Shown here in pieces: positions 54,020-61,740 of a DNA stretch of 64,000 nt (its first letter is position 1; every line of letters starts with the position of its first letter). Origin of the DNA: Rheinheimera sp. SA_1 (GTDB taxonomy: Bacteria > Pseudomonadota > Gammaproteobacteria > Enterobacterales > Alteromonadaceae). The notes beneath the pieces were generated by a model. That model was not told the origin of the DNA. It searched no databases and worked only from the letters and a program-made list of their open reading frames with translations. The DNA is taken from positions 372,001 to 436,000 of the forward strand of contig NZ_LXWK01000015.1 of the NCBI RefSeq assembly GCF_001669775.1, read 5' to 3'. The position numbers and the translations under genes are program-made.

Positions 54020-55990
54020 ATGAACCAGATCAATCTTGATGCGTTATTACAGATTGGCTCCAGCAGGACGCAACCGAACCTGCAAAGTCTGAAACTTATG
54101 CCTGACACTTTGTATCAGGCGCTGCTGAATATTGGGTCGGATGGCAGTGGTCATTTGCATGTAGCAACCCCACAAGGCCCGGTACAAATTCAATTAACCC
54201 CACAACAAACTGCCTTGCTGTTGCAGGCCACTCCACAATCACCAGCGGCGTTGCAAAATCAAGTGGTCTCGAATCAGGCGCTGGCCACCCAGGTAACGTT
54301 AAATGGTCAGTTGCAAGGTCAGCTTTCCGGACAGAATGCTCACTCACCCGCAGCGCAACAACCGCCAGTAACCAACTCGCCACTGCAATTACAACTTCAG
54401 CTGCAGCCAGGCGCACAAGGCCAGCTACAGATCCAAAGCCAGCAAGCACCGGTGCATATTCCGCTGCAACCATCGCAATTAATGCAATTACTTGGCAGCC
54501 AACTGCAACAACCACTCGCAATGCTGGTGCAACTGCAACGCCAACAGCAACAATTAGTGATGACATTGCCAAATCAGCAGCAATTACAGTTACCAACCAG
54601 TTGGCTTGAAGGTGCGGCCGACTGGCCAGTCCAGCCACCAAAAATGGCACAGCTGACGGTGCAGTTAGTGCAAGGGCAAATAAAAATCAGTATCACTTTG
54701 CAGGATACTGTGCCAGAGCGGGACCAACCAAGTGCTGGCGCAGTGAAACCAGGGACAGACAAACAAAGTACTGTCGCCCTGCTGCCGGGTACCACAACGT
54801 CACCAACTGCGGCGGCCAGTCAGATCCACAAAACACAAGTGTTCACTGCTGTACAAACCACCGCCTTGTTACCGGTGCTGGCGAAAGCGCTGCAACCCAG
54901 TGCCATATCGTTAGATAACGGCCAGTTACAACTTGGTAAACTAGAATTGCCGCAAGCAAATAGCAAAGCCGGGACATTGCCAAACTGGCAACTCCAAGCG
55001 ATGCCAGTCGCAGGAAAAAGTCCGACATGGCAACTGCAACTAACGGCTGACTCGGCCTCGGCGACACAGGTCAAAGTTGAAAGTACCGCGCTGAACAGAT
55101 CTATTCAATGGCAACCATCACAGTCGGCGACAGCAGTCAATCCGCAGCAACAACCTTCGAAAATTACGGTTGATGTCAGCAATGCCTGGCGGCAATGGCT
55201 GCCCTTACAAAATCCCACAGTGGATCCTTTGCTGGAGTTGCCGGAATTGCCACCCGCTGTTCTGGCCATTTTAAAAGAACTCAAAGCACAGACCCTGGAT
55301 AGCTCACGCCCTATTCAGCAAGCGCAACTGCAGCAACAACTAACCGCTGCGCTGCAGTTTAATCCACTGCAGCAAATCAGTCAGACCAACAGCAGCGCCA
55401 GCACACTGGCTGTTGCTTTACAGTTACTGCTCGGTCGGCTTGGTAACCAGCCGACAGCGGATGTGAAATCCAGTCCGGCGCAGCGGCTGCAGAACCTGGT
55501 GGCGCAGCTGGATCAAACCCAGTCCAGTCAATTGTTGAAGCAGCTCGCCGGACATGCCAGTAAAATGCAAGGCGCACAGTTTGCCACCGCCGAACAAGCA
55601 CAATCACCACAGCAGCATCAGCAATTGTTTATTCAGCTACCCTTAGTACAACAAGGGGAAAGTCGGTTTGCTGAACTGGCTTTGACCGAGCGGGAAGCCG
55701 ATGGCAAAGCCGGTGAAGCCAAACGCCAGCAATGGCAGTTGACGATGAAGTTTGATTTAGCCGATGCCGGTAATCTGTTGGTGCAGGTTCGATTAACCGG
55801 ATTGGAAGTCAGCCTGCAGTTTTATGCTGAACAAGCACAGGTTGTCAGCAGCGCCGAGCAGTTTTTGCCGCTGTTAAAAGACCGGCTAAAAATGCAGGGG
55901 CTTGCGGTGACCGAAGCCCAATGCCAGCTCGGCAAAATTCCAGAGCAACTGTTTGCTCGCAGTAACAGTTTATTGGCGGTACGGGTATGA
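54020..55990 (+). CDS. FliK-like hook-length control protein
   Basis: A 656-residue protein from the ATG at 54020 (57 nt of open frame upstream overlap the promoter). Residues 30-560 are low complexity and very rich in Gln, Leu and Pro, with runs such as LQLQLQLQPGAQGQLQIQSQ. The C-terminal part (about 570-640) matches the FliK hook-length domain: QWQLTMKFDLADAGNLLVQV, then LTGLEVSLQFYAE and LLKDRLKMQGL. FliK measures hook length and switches export through FlhB. The next gene overlaps by 4 nt and encodes an FlhB C-terminal-like protein. No other flagellar gene is near, so this is a paralogous pair outside the main cluster. A flagellar role is inferred only. Confidence 0.8.
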   Translation: MNQINLDALLQIGSSRTQPNLQSLKLMPDTLYQALLNIGSDGSGHLHVATPQGPVQIQLTPQQTALLLQATPQSPAALQNQVVSNQALATQVTLNGQLQGQLSGQNAHSPAAQQPPVTNSPLQLQLQLQPGAQGQLQIQSQQAPVHIPLQPSQLMQLLGSQLQQPLAMLVQLQRQQQQLVMTLPNQQQLQLPTSWLEGAADWPVQPPKMAQLTVQLVQGQIKISITLQDTVPERDQPSAGAVKPGTDKQSTVALLPGTTTSPTAAASQIHKTQVFTAVQTTALLPVLAKALQPSAISLDNGQLQLGKLELPQANSKAGTLPNWQLQAMPVAGKSPTWQLQLTADSASATQVKVESTALNRSIQWQPSQSATAVNPQQQPSKITVDVSNAWRQWLPLQNPTVDPLLELPELPPAVLAILKELKAQTLDSSRPIQQAQLQQQLTAALQFNPLQQISQTNSSASTLAVALQLLLGRLGNQPTADVKSSPAQRLQNLVAQLDQTQSSQLLKQLAGHASKMQGAQFATAEQAQSPQQHQQLFIQLPLVQQGESRFAELALTEREADGKAGEAKRQQWQLTMKFDLADAGNLLVQVRLTGLEVSLQFYAEQAQVVSSAEQFLPLLKDRLKMQGLAVTEAQCQLGKIPEQLFARSNSLLAVRV

Positions 55991-56340
55991 CGGATAAACG
56001 TTACGACAAAGTCACTGTTGAACAACCTGCCAACAGCAAAGGCACGAATGAAAAAGCCGCGATTGCTCTGCACTACGACGGTCAATCAGCGCCAAAAATT
56101 GTTGCCAAAGGCCATGGCGAACTAGCCGATGAAATCATCGCGCTGGCGCGGGAACATGGCGTGTTGATCCATGAAGATGAAGAACTGAGTAAACTGCTGC
56201 GGCAGATTGAGCTTGGCGATCAAATCCCCAAAGAGCTCTACCTGCTGATTGCAGAATTGATTGCTTTTTCTTATGTGCTACAAGGTAAATTCCCGGATCA
56301 ATGGACCAATATTCACCAGCGGATTGATTTAAAAACATAA
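55987..56340 (+). CDS. FlhB C-terminal-domain-like protein (export switch family)
   Basis: A 117-residue soluble protein similar to the cytoplasmic domain of FlhB/YscU: AAIALHYDGQSAPKIVAKGH corresponds to the segment just after the autocleavage site, followed by DEIIALAREHGVLIHEDEEL. The membrane part and the cleavage motif NPTH itself are missing, so it resembles only the processed C-terminal fragment. It overlaps the FliK-like gene in ATGA. Proteins of this kind (FlhX-like) occur next to ccm genes in other gammaproteobacteria, as far as I recall, with poorly known function. The C-terminal 40 residues are helical. Confidence 0.82.
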   Translation: MTDKRYDKVTVEQPANSKGTNEKAAIALHYDGQSAPKIVAKGHGELADEIIALAREHGVLIHEDEELSKLLRQIELGDQIPKELYLLIAELIAFSYVLQGKFPDQWTNIHQRIDLKT

Positions 56341-56587
56341 CAACCCGTTCAAAAACCGGTCGATGTTGCGGTACAGTCAATTCATATCTCTGTTGTTATC
56401 GTTTCGATTAACCAATTTTTGGAAATCAACTCCAAAAATCCAACTTTCTGGCGAGATCAGAAAAAATAAATTCACTTTGAAATTGTGCGCTTAGGGGCAA
56501 ATGCAACTGGTCGGAGATCTGTAAAGCGAAAATCATCGTCTAACCTGATAAGTCTTAACTGAATATCAACTGAATGAGGACCAAGCG

Positions 56588-56782
56588 ATGAATGTGCAGG
56601 ATCTGAAACTCGGCATGTTGTGCCAAAGTAAAAAAGGCGTTGGAATCGTCAGCTGGATTGATGCTCAGGATCGAGCGGTGTACTTACAGGACATTCACGA
56701 TAACCAACAGCATTTTGCCATCAGCTTTGAAGATTTGCAGGACGAGCCTCAGATCCATCAAGCTTCAGACACGTATTATTAA
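56588..56782 (+). CDS. Small orphan protein, 64 residues
   Basis: MNVQDLKLGMLCQSKKGVGI begins a small acidic protein with the look of a compact beta-barrel (SH3- or KOW-like: GMLCQSKKGVGIVSWIDAQD, then RAVYLQDI). GAGGA lies 7 nt before the ATG, and a good terminator follows 64 nt after the stop, which makes it a real single-gene unit. I do not recognise the family. It has no signal or membrane segment. The 247 nt before it contain a 9-bp AT-rich hairpin (56415-56439) and no other gene. Confidence 0.7.
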   Translation: MNVQDLKLGMLCQSKKGVGIVSWIDAQDRAVYLQDIHDNQQHFAISFEDLQDEPQIHQASDTYY

Positions 56783-56845
56783 TCAAATCGGTGGTTAACC
56801 GATTTTACAAATAACCCAATTTAGCGCTAATCAAATTCTCCGTTC

Positions 56846-56882
56846 ATAAGCCTGTGTCGCAATTGGTGCAGGCTTATTTTTT
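56846..56882 (+). terminator. Terminator after the 64-residue gene
   Basis: ATAAGCCTG (56846-56854) pairs with CAGGCTTAT (56869-56877), with a 14-nt loop and a T run to 56882. Confidence 0.85.
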
Positions 56883-56972
56883 GCACCTAACGCTGAACAG
56901 CTCTTAAAGACAACCTACCGACCAAGCAAATACAGCGACGGCCGCGAAGCCATTATTACAATCTTTGCAAAC

Positions 56973-57011
56973 AAAACGGCCCGGCAGTGGTGAGCTGCCA
57001 GGCCGTTTTTT
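56973..57011 (-). terminator. Terminator downstream of rluB (bidirectional)
   Basis: AAAACGGCC (56973-56981) pairs with GGCCGTTTT (57001-57009), with a further GGCAG/CTGCC stem inside after one mismatch. It has T runs on both strands and lies about 35 nt after the rluB stop. Confidence 0.85.
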
Positions 57012-57046
57012 GATAACCAACTTATTTTTGGCGAAACGACCACCCA

Positions 57047-57988
57047 TTAATCACGGGTACGTTTTTTACCTTTAAACACTGGTTTGGACGGCTTTTTCGC
57101 TTTGGCTTTTTGCTCTGCTTCTTTCTCAGCTTTGGCTTTTAATTCCGGATTTTTCAGCAAAATCTGATGCTTGCGTACAGCACGTTTGATCGATGCCATG
57201 CGGCGGCGACGCTCTTCTTTGTCTTCCGGTTTCGCCAGCGTTTCCGTTTCGTAATCCATATGCACTACTTTACGCAGATAGTTCACTTCTTCCAGCGCAT
57301 ACTCGGTGTAACCACCTGCTGGTAAGTGTTTTGGTAACATCAAATCGCCATAACGAACCCGGATCAAGCGGTTCACCACCGCACCTTGGGATTCCCACAT
57401 CCGGCGCACTTCGCGGTTGCGGCCTTCAGTCAGCGTGACGTTAAACCACTTGTTAATGCCTTCGCCGCCACTGGCTTTGATTTTTTTAAAGGCTGCTTTG
57501 CCGTCTTCCAGCTCCACGCCGGTCCGCAGTTTCTGGATCATGGCGTCAGTCACATCACCAAACACCCGCACCGCATATTCACGTTCTACTTCGAACTTCG
57601 GGTGCATTAAGCGGTTGGCAAGTTCACCATCGGTGGTGAACAGCAGCAAACCAGAGGTGTTGATATCAAGCCGGCCTATGGCAATCCAGCGTGAATCACG
57701 GATTTTTGGTAAGCGGTCGAACACGGTCGGCCGACCTTCCGGATCGGTGCGGGAACAAATTTCGCCTTCCGGCTTATGGTAAGCAATCACCCGGCAAATC
57801 TGCTCGGCTTCCGAGGCCAGTTTTACCGGATGACCATCCACCCGTACCGCCTGCGTTGGCAACACGCGGTCACCTAAAGTGGCTAACTTGCCATCAATGG
57901 TGACACGGCCTGCACTGATCCAGGTTTCCATCTCACGACGTGAACCGACACCAGACCGCGCCAGTATTTTCTGTAATTTTTCACTCAT
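57047..57988 (-). CDS. rluB: 23S rRNA pseudouridine(2605) synthase RluB
   Basis: Pseudouridine synthase of the RsuA family, 313 residues from the second ATG (57988), which matches the E. coli start MSEKLQK and is well spaced from GGAG. The S4 RNA-binding domain (1-60) is followed by the catalytic domain with the active Asp in [13 protein letters not shown]. The C-terminal tail after about residue 245 is strongly basic ([16 protein letters not shown] and a Lys-rich end). It lies downstream of scpB, as in many gammaproteobacteria (scpA-scpB-rluB). Confidence 0.95.
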   Translation of the reverse strand: MSEKLQKILARSGVGSRREMETWISAGRVTIDGKLATLGDRVLPTQAVRVDGHPVKLASEAEQICRVIAYHKPEGEICSRTDPEGRPTVFDRLPKIRDSRWIAIGRLDINTSGLLLFTTDGELANRLMHPKFEVEREYAVRVFGDVTDAMIQKLRTGVELEDGKAAFKKIKASGGEGINKWFNVTLTEGRNREVRRMWESQGAVVNRLIRVRYGDLMLPKHLPAGGYTEYALEEVNYLRKVVHMDYETETLAKPEDKEERRRRMASIKRAVRKHQILLKNPELKAKAEKEAEQKAKAKKPSKPVFKGKKRTRD

Positions 57989-58082
57989 CATTCTACTCCT
58001 CAGTCATCCCGACTGTGTTGGCAGTGGCTGCTAGCTTCGCCGTTGATAACAGCTTGGCTGTAGCACCTGGCGTGGCTGTCGC

Positions 58083-58688
58083 CTACTGCAAAGGTGTTGC
58101 ATCTGCCACTGCGGTGGCAAAAAGAGCTTCAGTTTCCATGCTAAGCACAGATTGGGCTGAAAACTCGGTTAAGGCAGGTAACGACGCTAAGTCGGTTAAC
58201 CCAAAATAATCTAAAAATTCTTTGGTGGTAGCGTACAAACCAGGCCGACCCGGCACTTCTTTGTGGCCAACCACTTTCACCCAGCCCCGATCAAGCAAGG
58301 TCCGCATGATCTGACTGCTTACAGTCACGCCACGAACCGCTTCAATTTCGCCGCGGGTGATCGGTTGACGATAGGCAATCAACGCCAAAGTTTCCAGTAC
58401 CGCCCGCGAATATCGTGGCGAACGTTCCGGCCACAATCTGGCAAGATATTCGCTCCACTCGCTTTTGGTCTGAAAACGATAACCACTGGCGGTAGCAACT
58501 AATTCAATACCGCGCCCCTGATAATCCAGCATCAGCTGCTTAATCACCATCAGCAACCTTTTGTTGCTGATGGCAAAATCACTCAGCACCGTTGCAATCA
58601 GTTCATCCGCTGTCAATGGCCGCTCGCTGGCGAACAAGGTTGCTTCCAGTAATTGAGCAAGTTGACTGTCATTGATTTTGGCGGCCAT
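58083..58688 (-). CDS. scpB: Segregation and condensation protein ScpB
   Basis: Winged-helix kleisin partner of the SMC-ScpAB type condensin, 201 residues. Seen: LLEATLFASERPLTADELI, then ALIAYRQPITRGEIEAVRGV and LLDRGWVKVVGHKEVPGRPG, all typical of ScpB. It binds ScpA, the next gene upstream. scpA ends 42 nt before its start. Organisms with MukBEF usually lack ScpAB, so this genome probably uses SMC-like condensin or has both; no smc gene is in the window. Confidence 0.95.
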   Translation of the reverse strand: MAAKINDSQLAQLLEATLFASERPLTADELIATVLSDFAISNKRLLMVIKQLMLDYQGRGIELVATASGYRFQTKSEWSEYLARLWPERSPRYSRAVLETLALIAYRQPITRGEIEAVRGVTVSSQIMRTLLDRGWVKVVGHKEVPGRPGLYATTKEFLDYFGLTDLASLPALTEFSAQSVLSMETEALFATAVADATPLQ

Positions 58689-58730
58689 GCAGGGATCCTG
58701 TAGGGATTGAGAGCCGGGTAACGGCGCGCA

Positions 58731-59576
58731 TTATGCCAACTTCAGATGGATCTGACCATAGGCTTGTACTTGATCCAGTAAAACCAGCTTTTCTTTCACC
58801 AGTTCTAAAATCGCCAGAAAACTGACCACCACCCCAGCGCGGCCTTCTTCCAGGCTAAAACACTGCTCAAACACCAGATAACCTTCACTGGCTTTGAGCT
58901 GCTCTAAAATCCGGCTCATCCGCTCACGGGTCGATAGTTTCTCTTTGGAAATGTGGTGATGCTGAAAATCTTTTACTCTTTTGGCGACATCGGCCAAGGC
59001 TGCGACCAAATCCGCCAGCGATACATCCGGCAAAATCACCAAAGGTGCAAAGTTGGTCGCAAGGTCTGCTTTGACCAGAAAAAAATCCCGATCCTGGCGC
59101 GGCTGCGCATCCAAATCGGTAGCGGCTTGTTTAAATTGTTCATATTCCTGCAAGCGGCGAATAAGTTCTGCTCTGGGATCTAACTCGGCTTCCGGTTGAT
59201 GCTCGTGGCGCGGCAGTAATAACCGCGATTTAATTTCCGCCAGCATCGCCGCCATCACCAGATATTCCGATGCCAGCTCAAAATTCATGCCCTGCATCAG
59301 GTCGATGTAATCCATGTACTGGCGGGTGATTTCATTGACCGGTAAATCGACAATATCGAATTTATGTTTGCGGATAAGATACAAAAGAAAATCCAGCGGA
59401 CCTTCGAAAGCTTCAAGCAGTACTTCCAGTGCATCGGGCGGGATATATAAATCATCCGGCCGCAAATGCACCGCTTCGCCGCGGACAAAGGCCAGCGGCA
59501 ATGGCGGCTGTACTGTTAGCGGTGGTAATGGCGCCAGTGGCAAAGGATCCGCTGCTGTATGCGTTTCGGTGCTCAT
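58731..59576 (-). CDS. scpA: Segregation and condensation protein ScpA (kleisin)
   Basis: Kleisin subunit bridging the SMC heads, 281 residues. The first 40 residues are Pro-rich and variable. The core begins LLEAFEGPLDFLLYLIRKHK, then MDYIDLMQGMNFELASEYLV, and MAAMLAEIKSRLLLP. The C-terminal winged helix ends in LDQVQAYGQIHLKLA. It starts 3 nt after the yciO stop and is followed by scpB. Confidence 0.95.
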   Translation of the reverse strand: MSTETHTAADPLPLAPLPPLTVQPPLPLAFVRGEAVHLRPDDLYIPPDALEVLLEAFEGPLDFLLYLIRKHKFDIVDLPVNEITRQYMDYIDLMQGMNFELASEYLVMAAMLAEIKSRLLLPRHEHQPEAELDPRAELIRRLQEYEQFKQAATDLDAQPRQDRDFFLVKADLATNFAPLVILPDVSLADLVAALADVAKRVKDFQHHHISKEKLSTRERMSRILEQLKASEGYLVFEQCFSLEEGRAGVVVSFLAILELVKEKLVLLDQVQAYGQIHLKLA

Positions 59577-59579
59577 CGG

Positions 59580-60200
59580 TTACAGAAACGGCCTGATATC
59601 ACCGGCACCTTCCCGCACCACCACTGCAACATCGTCAGATAAATCAATGACGGTGGTTGGATTACCCGGCAATACACCGCCGTGCATAATGAGGTCGACC
59701 TGCTTTTCCAGTTGATCACGTAAATCTTCCGGGTCCGATTCAGTGAACTGCTGCCCCGGCAGAATTAAACTGCTCGACATCAGTGGCTCGCCCAATTCCT
59801 GCAATAACGCCAGCGCAATCTTGTGATCAGGAATACGCAGGCCGATGGTCTTTTTCTTTTCGTTAAGCAACCGTTTTGGTACTTCTTTGGTGCCACGCAG
59901 AATAAATGTGTAAGGACCCGGGGTATTGTTTTTCAACAACCGAAACGCGGTATTTTCCACTTTGGCATACACCGACAACTCAGATAAATCGCGGCACATC
60001 AGAGTTAAATGGTGATCCCCACTAATTTGGCGAATTTGTAAAATACGCTCCAGTGCGGTTTTATCACCGATATGGCAACCCAGCGCATAACCACTGTCGG
60101 TGGGGTACACCACCACGCCACCTTGTTTAATAATATGCACCGCTTGTTTAATCAAACGGCTTTGTGGCGTTTCCGGGTGGACGTAAAAAAACTGGCTCAT
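59580..60200 (-). CDS. yciO: YrdC/Sua5-fold protein YciO
   Basis: Cytoplasmic YrdC-domain protein of 206 residues, the same length as E. coli YciO. It is related to TsaC, which makes threonylcarbamoyl-AMP for t6A. Seen: GGVVVYPTDSGYALGC, PGPYTFILRGTKEVPKRLL, and KTIGLRIPDHKIALALLQEL. YciO is a paralogue whose own role is less clear, though weak TsaC-like activity has been discussed. Interestingly trmO, which acts on t6A, is elsewhere in the window. It lies between rnm and scpA. Confidence 0.93.
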   Translation of the reverse strand: MSQFFYVHPETPQSRLIKQAVHIIKQGGVVVYPTDSGYALGCHIGDKTALERILQIRQISGDHHLTLMCRDLSELSVYAKVENTAFRLLKNNTPGPYTFILRGTKEVPKRLLNEKKKTIGLRIPDHKIALALLQELGEPLMSSSLILPGQQFTESDPEDLRDQLEKQVDLIMHGGVLPGNPTTVIDLSDDVAVVVREGAGDIRPFL

Positions 60201-60308
60201 GGCCTGCTCCCTGCCAGCCTTTGCCAGCTTAATGAAAGTTGTGTTTTATTAGCAATAGCAAGGATTTAGCGATTTTTCAAGCGCAGCGGTGCATCATCGG
60301 TACGTCGG

Positions 60309-61208
60309 CTAATTTAAAATAACCGGAGCATCACCAAGCGGAACTGAAGCCATTTCAGCAGCCCATAAGGCTTCGTTAAAAGTCCAGTCACGCCACAGCG
60401 GAATGATATCGTCGGTCATATACAATCCACGGCCAAGCTCGTTCCAGTCAGTCGGCTGATGAAAATCAGAGCCAACCGAAGCAGTCAATTCAAACAACTG
60501 GCACAAGCGCCAAATCTCACGCTTTTGTACCGGTGTTTGCTGCGGTGATGCCACTTCAGCCGAATCACCACCAGCCAATGCAAATTCGCGCACTAATTTT
60601 GTCAGCCACTTGCCATTGAGATTGTATTTCAGTGGATGCGCCAATACGGCAATGCCGCCGGCGTCGTGGATCCACTGCACTGCGGTGGCTAGCTCAACCC
60701 AATTATTCGGCACATAACCGGCTTTGCCCCGCGCCAGATATTTTTTAAAGACATTATTCAGTGAACTGGCTTTGCCAATATTGACTAAATGTCGGGCGAA
60801 ATGGGTACGTGTTAACGCAGCGCCGTTGGCCAGCTCCAGCACGGCTGGCAAACAATCCGGCACCTGATACTTGGTCAATCGCCTTGCCATTTCCGTAGCT
60901 CTTTCCAGCCTGCGTTGCTGCTGGCTTTCCAATCGGCTTTGAAATTCCGGACAGGCTGGATTGATGTTAAGCCCCACCACATGAATTTCGAATTCATACC
61001 AGCTGGTGGAGATTTCGACGCCGTTGATCAATTGCAGTGGTAGCTGGGCTGCGGCAATTTCAGCATGTGCAGCGGCTAGACCGTTGGTGGTGTCATGATC
61101 GGTGATCGCCAGCACCTGCACTTTTTTCTCAACAGCGCGGCGGACCAGATCTTCCGGGCTTAACAGACCATCCGAGCAAAAGGTATGGCTATGTAAATCT
61201 ATTTTCAT
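60309..61208 (-). CDS. rnm: RNase AM (PHP-domain 5'-3' exoribonuclease, YciV/TrpH)
   Basis: PHP-superfamily phosphoesterase of 299 residues from the ATG at 61208 (a TTG six bases earlier also opens the frame). The metal ligands are in DLHSHTFCSDG, ITDHDTTNG, VLAHPLKYN and GSDFHQPTDW. E. coli RNase AM trims the 5' ends of rRNAs and degrades short RNA fragments; older names link it to trp because of position. It is divergent from the trp operon with about 210 nt to the trp promoter. Confidence 0.93.
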   Translation of the reverse strand: MKIDLHSHTFCSDGLLSPEDLVRRAVEKKVQVLAITDHDTTNGLAAAHAEIAAAQLPLQLINGVEISTSWYEFEIHVVGLNINPACPEFQSRLESQQQRRLERATEMARRLTKYQVPDCLPAVLELANGAALTRTHFARHLVNIGKASSLNNVFKKYLARGKAGYVPNNWVELATAVQWIHDAGGIAVLAHPLKYNLNGKWLTKLVREFALAGGDSAEVASPQQTPVQKREIWRLCQLFELTASVGSDFHQPTDWNELGRGLYMTDDIIPLWRDWTFNEALWAAEMASVPLGDAPVILN

Positions 61209-61417
61209 GAACAAGTCCGGCGGTATTAAAAACTAACAATGAAAGCGACGGTACAGCGTATTGCCGCTTTTGAAGAAGCGCATTGTGCCATAATTCACCC
61301 CATCCAGCTGAATGTTTGTTGCCGCCGGCACCGTCACTCTCAGCATGAATGTTAGATAGGCACTTGCAGACTTTCAGACATCTAAACGTTTTATTTTCAA
61401 TTTCCACAGATTTCGGC
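61209..61417. other. Divergent region between rnm and the trp promoter
   Basis: Non-coding, 209 nt. It must include the rnm promoter on the minus strand, which I cannot place with confidence. It holds a MetJ-like box array at 61368-61391. I see no TrpR operator (no CTAGTTAACTAG-like palindrome) here or at the trp promoter. Confidence 0.55.
61368..61391. promoter_or_regulatory. MetJ-like box array between rnm and trp
   Basis: Three contiguous 8-mers read AGACTTTC, AGACATCT and AAACGTTT. They match the met box AGACGTCT in 5, 7 and 6 of 8 positions, again 18 of 24, as at metR. It lies 27 nt upstream of the trp -35 element. Neither trp nor rnm is a known MetJ target, so the meaning is open. Confidence 0.4.
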
Positions 61418-61447
61418 TTGACGCCCGCCCCTAAATTGAGGTTTTAT
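61418..61447 (+). promoter_or_regulatory. trp operon promoter
   Basis: TTGACG (61418-61423), 18 nt and TTTTAT (61442-61447). The -35 is good and the -10 moderate. It lies 29 nt upstream of the trpL start. No TrpR operator overlaps it, suggesting that attenuation carries much of the regulation. Confidence 0.6.
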
Positions 61448-61475
61448 AGCAGCATCATTTTTAGGGTGCTTTCTG

Positions 61476-61535
61476 ATGTCTCAACTCTCAACGCAATTTA
61501 CTCAGGCAATTAGCTGGTGGTGGCATACTCCTTAA
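61476..61535 (+). CDS. trpL: trp operon leader peptide
   Basis: A 19-residue ORF, MSQLSTQFTQAISWWWHTP, with AGGG 9 nt upstream of its ATG. Three consecutive Trp codons (61515-61523) act as the tryptophan sensor. Ribosomes that stall there when charged tRNA-Trp is scarce leave region 2 (61534-61540) free to form the antiterminator. The stop codon overlaps region 2, so a ribosome that finishes the peptide masks it. The ORF is too short for automatic gene calls but its position and composition are decisive. Confidence 0.93.
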   Translation: MSQLSTQFTQAISWWWHTP

Positions 61536-61585
61536 CGGGCGTGTGTTGGCGTTGTTTACCCTTAAATAATCCCAAGAAGCCCGTT
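61534..61585 (+). promoter_or_regulatory. trp antiterminator pairing
   Basis: AACGGGC (61534-61540) is perfectly complementary to GCCCGTT (61579-61585), which is also the 5' arm of the terminator. The two structures exclude each other. A protector pairing of CAACGC (61489-61494) with GCGTTG (61549-61554) is also possible. Confidence 0.75.
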
Positions 61586-61607
61586 TCAACGAACGGGCTT
61601 TTTTTTT
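61577..61607 (+). terminator. trp attenuator terminator
   Basis: AAGCCCGTT (61577-61585) pairs with AACGGGCTT (61592-61600) around a 6-nt loop, followed by seven more T. It is an intrinsic terminator 41 nt after the trpL stop and 133 nt before trpE. Confidence 0.93.
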
Positions 61608-61638
61608 GTAATTTTTCAACCAAGACGAGTACCAAACC

Positions 61639-61725
61639 ATGAGTTCTATCATGTTAATTTCCTGGCGCTGGTGGCAATTCTCAAAGGCAAATTCAGGGCC
61701 CACTGTCGATGATTGTAAAAGCTAA
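61639..61725 (+). CDS. Second Trp-rich leader ORF upstream of trpE
   Basis: A 28-codon ORF starting MSSIMLISWRWWQF, located after the attenuator terminator and ending 15 nt before trpE. It has Trp at positions 9, 11 and 12. The ribosome site is weak (GAG about 9 nt upstream of the ATG); an internal ATG at 61651 could start an even more trpL-like peptide. It is in the trpE frame but closed by TAA, with another TAA 6 nt on. It probably acts as a second tryptophan sensor affecting trpE translation, but chance occurrence cannot be ruled out from one sequence. Confidence 0.55.
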   Translation: MSSIMLISWRWWQFSKANSGPTVDDCKS

Positions 61726-61734
61726 CTACAGGAA
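61659..61734 (+). promoter_or_regulatory. Possible sequestering hairpin for the trpE ribosome binding site
   Basis: TTCCTG (61659-61664) in the second leader ORF is perfectly complementary to CAGGAA (61729-61734), the trpE Shine-Dalgarno region. TAA (61737-61739 side) could add three pairs past a bulge. The 5' arm includes the first Trp codon of the second ORF, so a stalled ribosome would cover it and free the trpE site. The pairing is short and is an inference. Confidence 0.35.
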
Positions 61735-61740
61735 TAATTT

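Noticed and set aside
54096-54650. 184-codon minus-strand ORF opposite the FliK-like gene
   Set aside because: A product of Gln/Leu-rich codon bias on the coding strand; no supporting signals.
61511-61674. Two GCTGGTGG octamers identical to the E. coli Chi site within the trp leader ORFs
   Set aside because: The octamer follows from Ser-Trp-Trp type codons, and other copies occur in coding DNA; Chi sequence is not known for this organism.
61488-61703. 71-codon minus-strand ORF across the trp leader
   Set aside because: It overlaps the leader peptide, attenuator and second ORF, whose structures explain the sequence.
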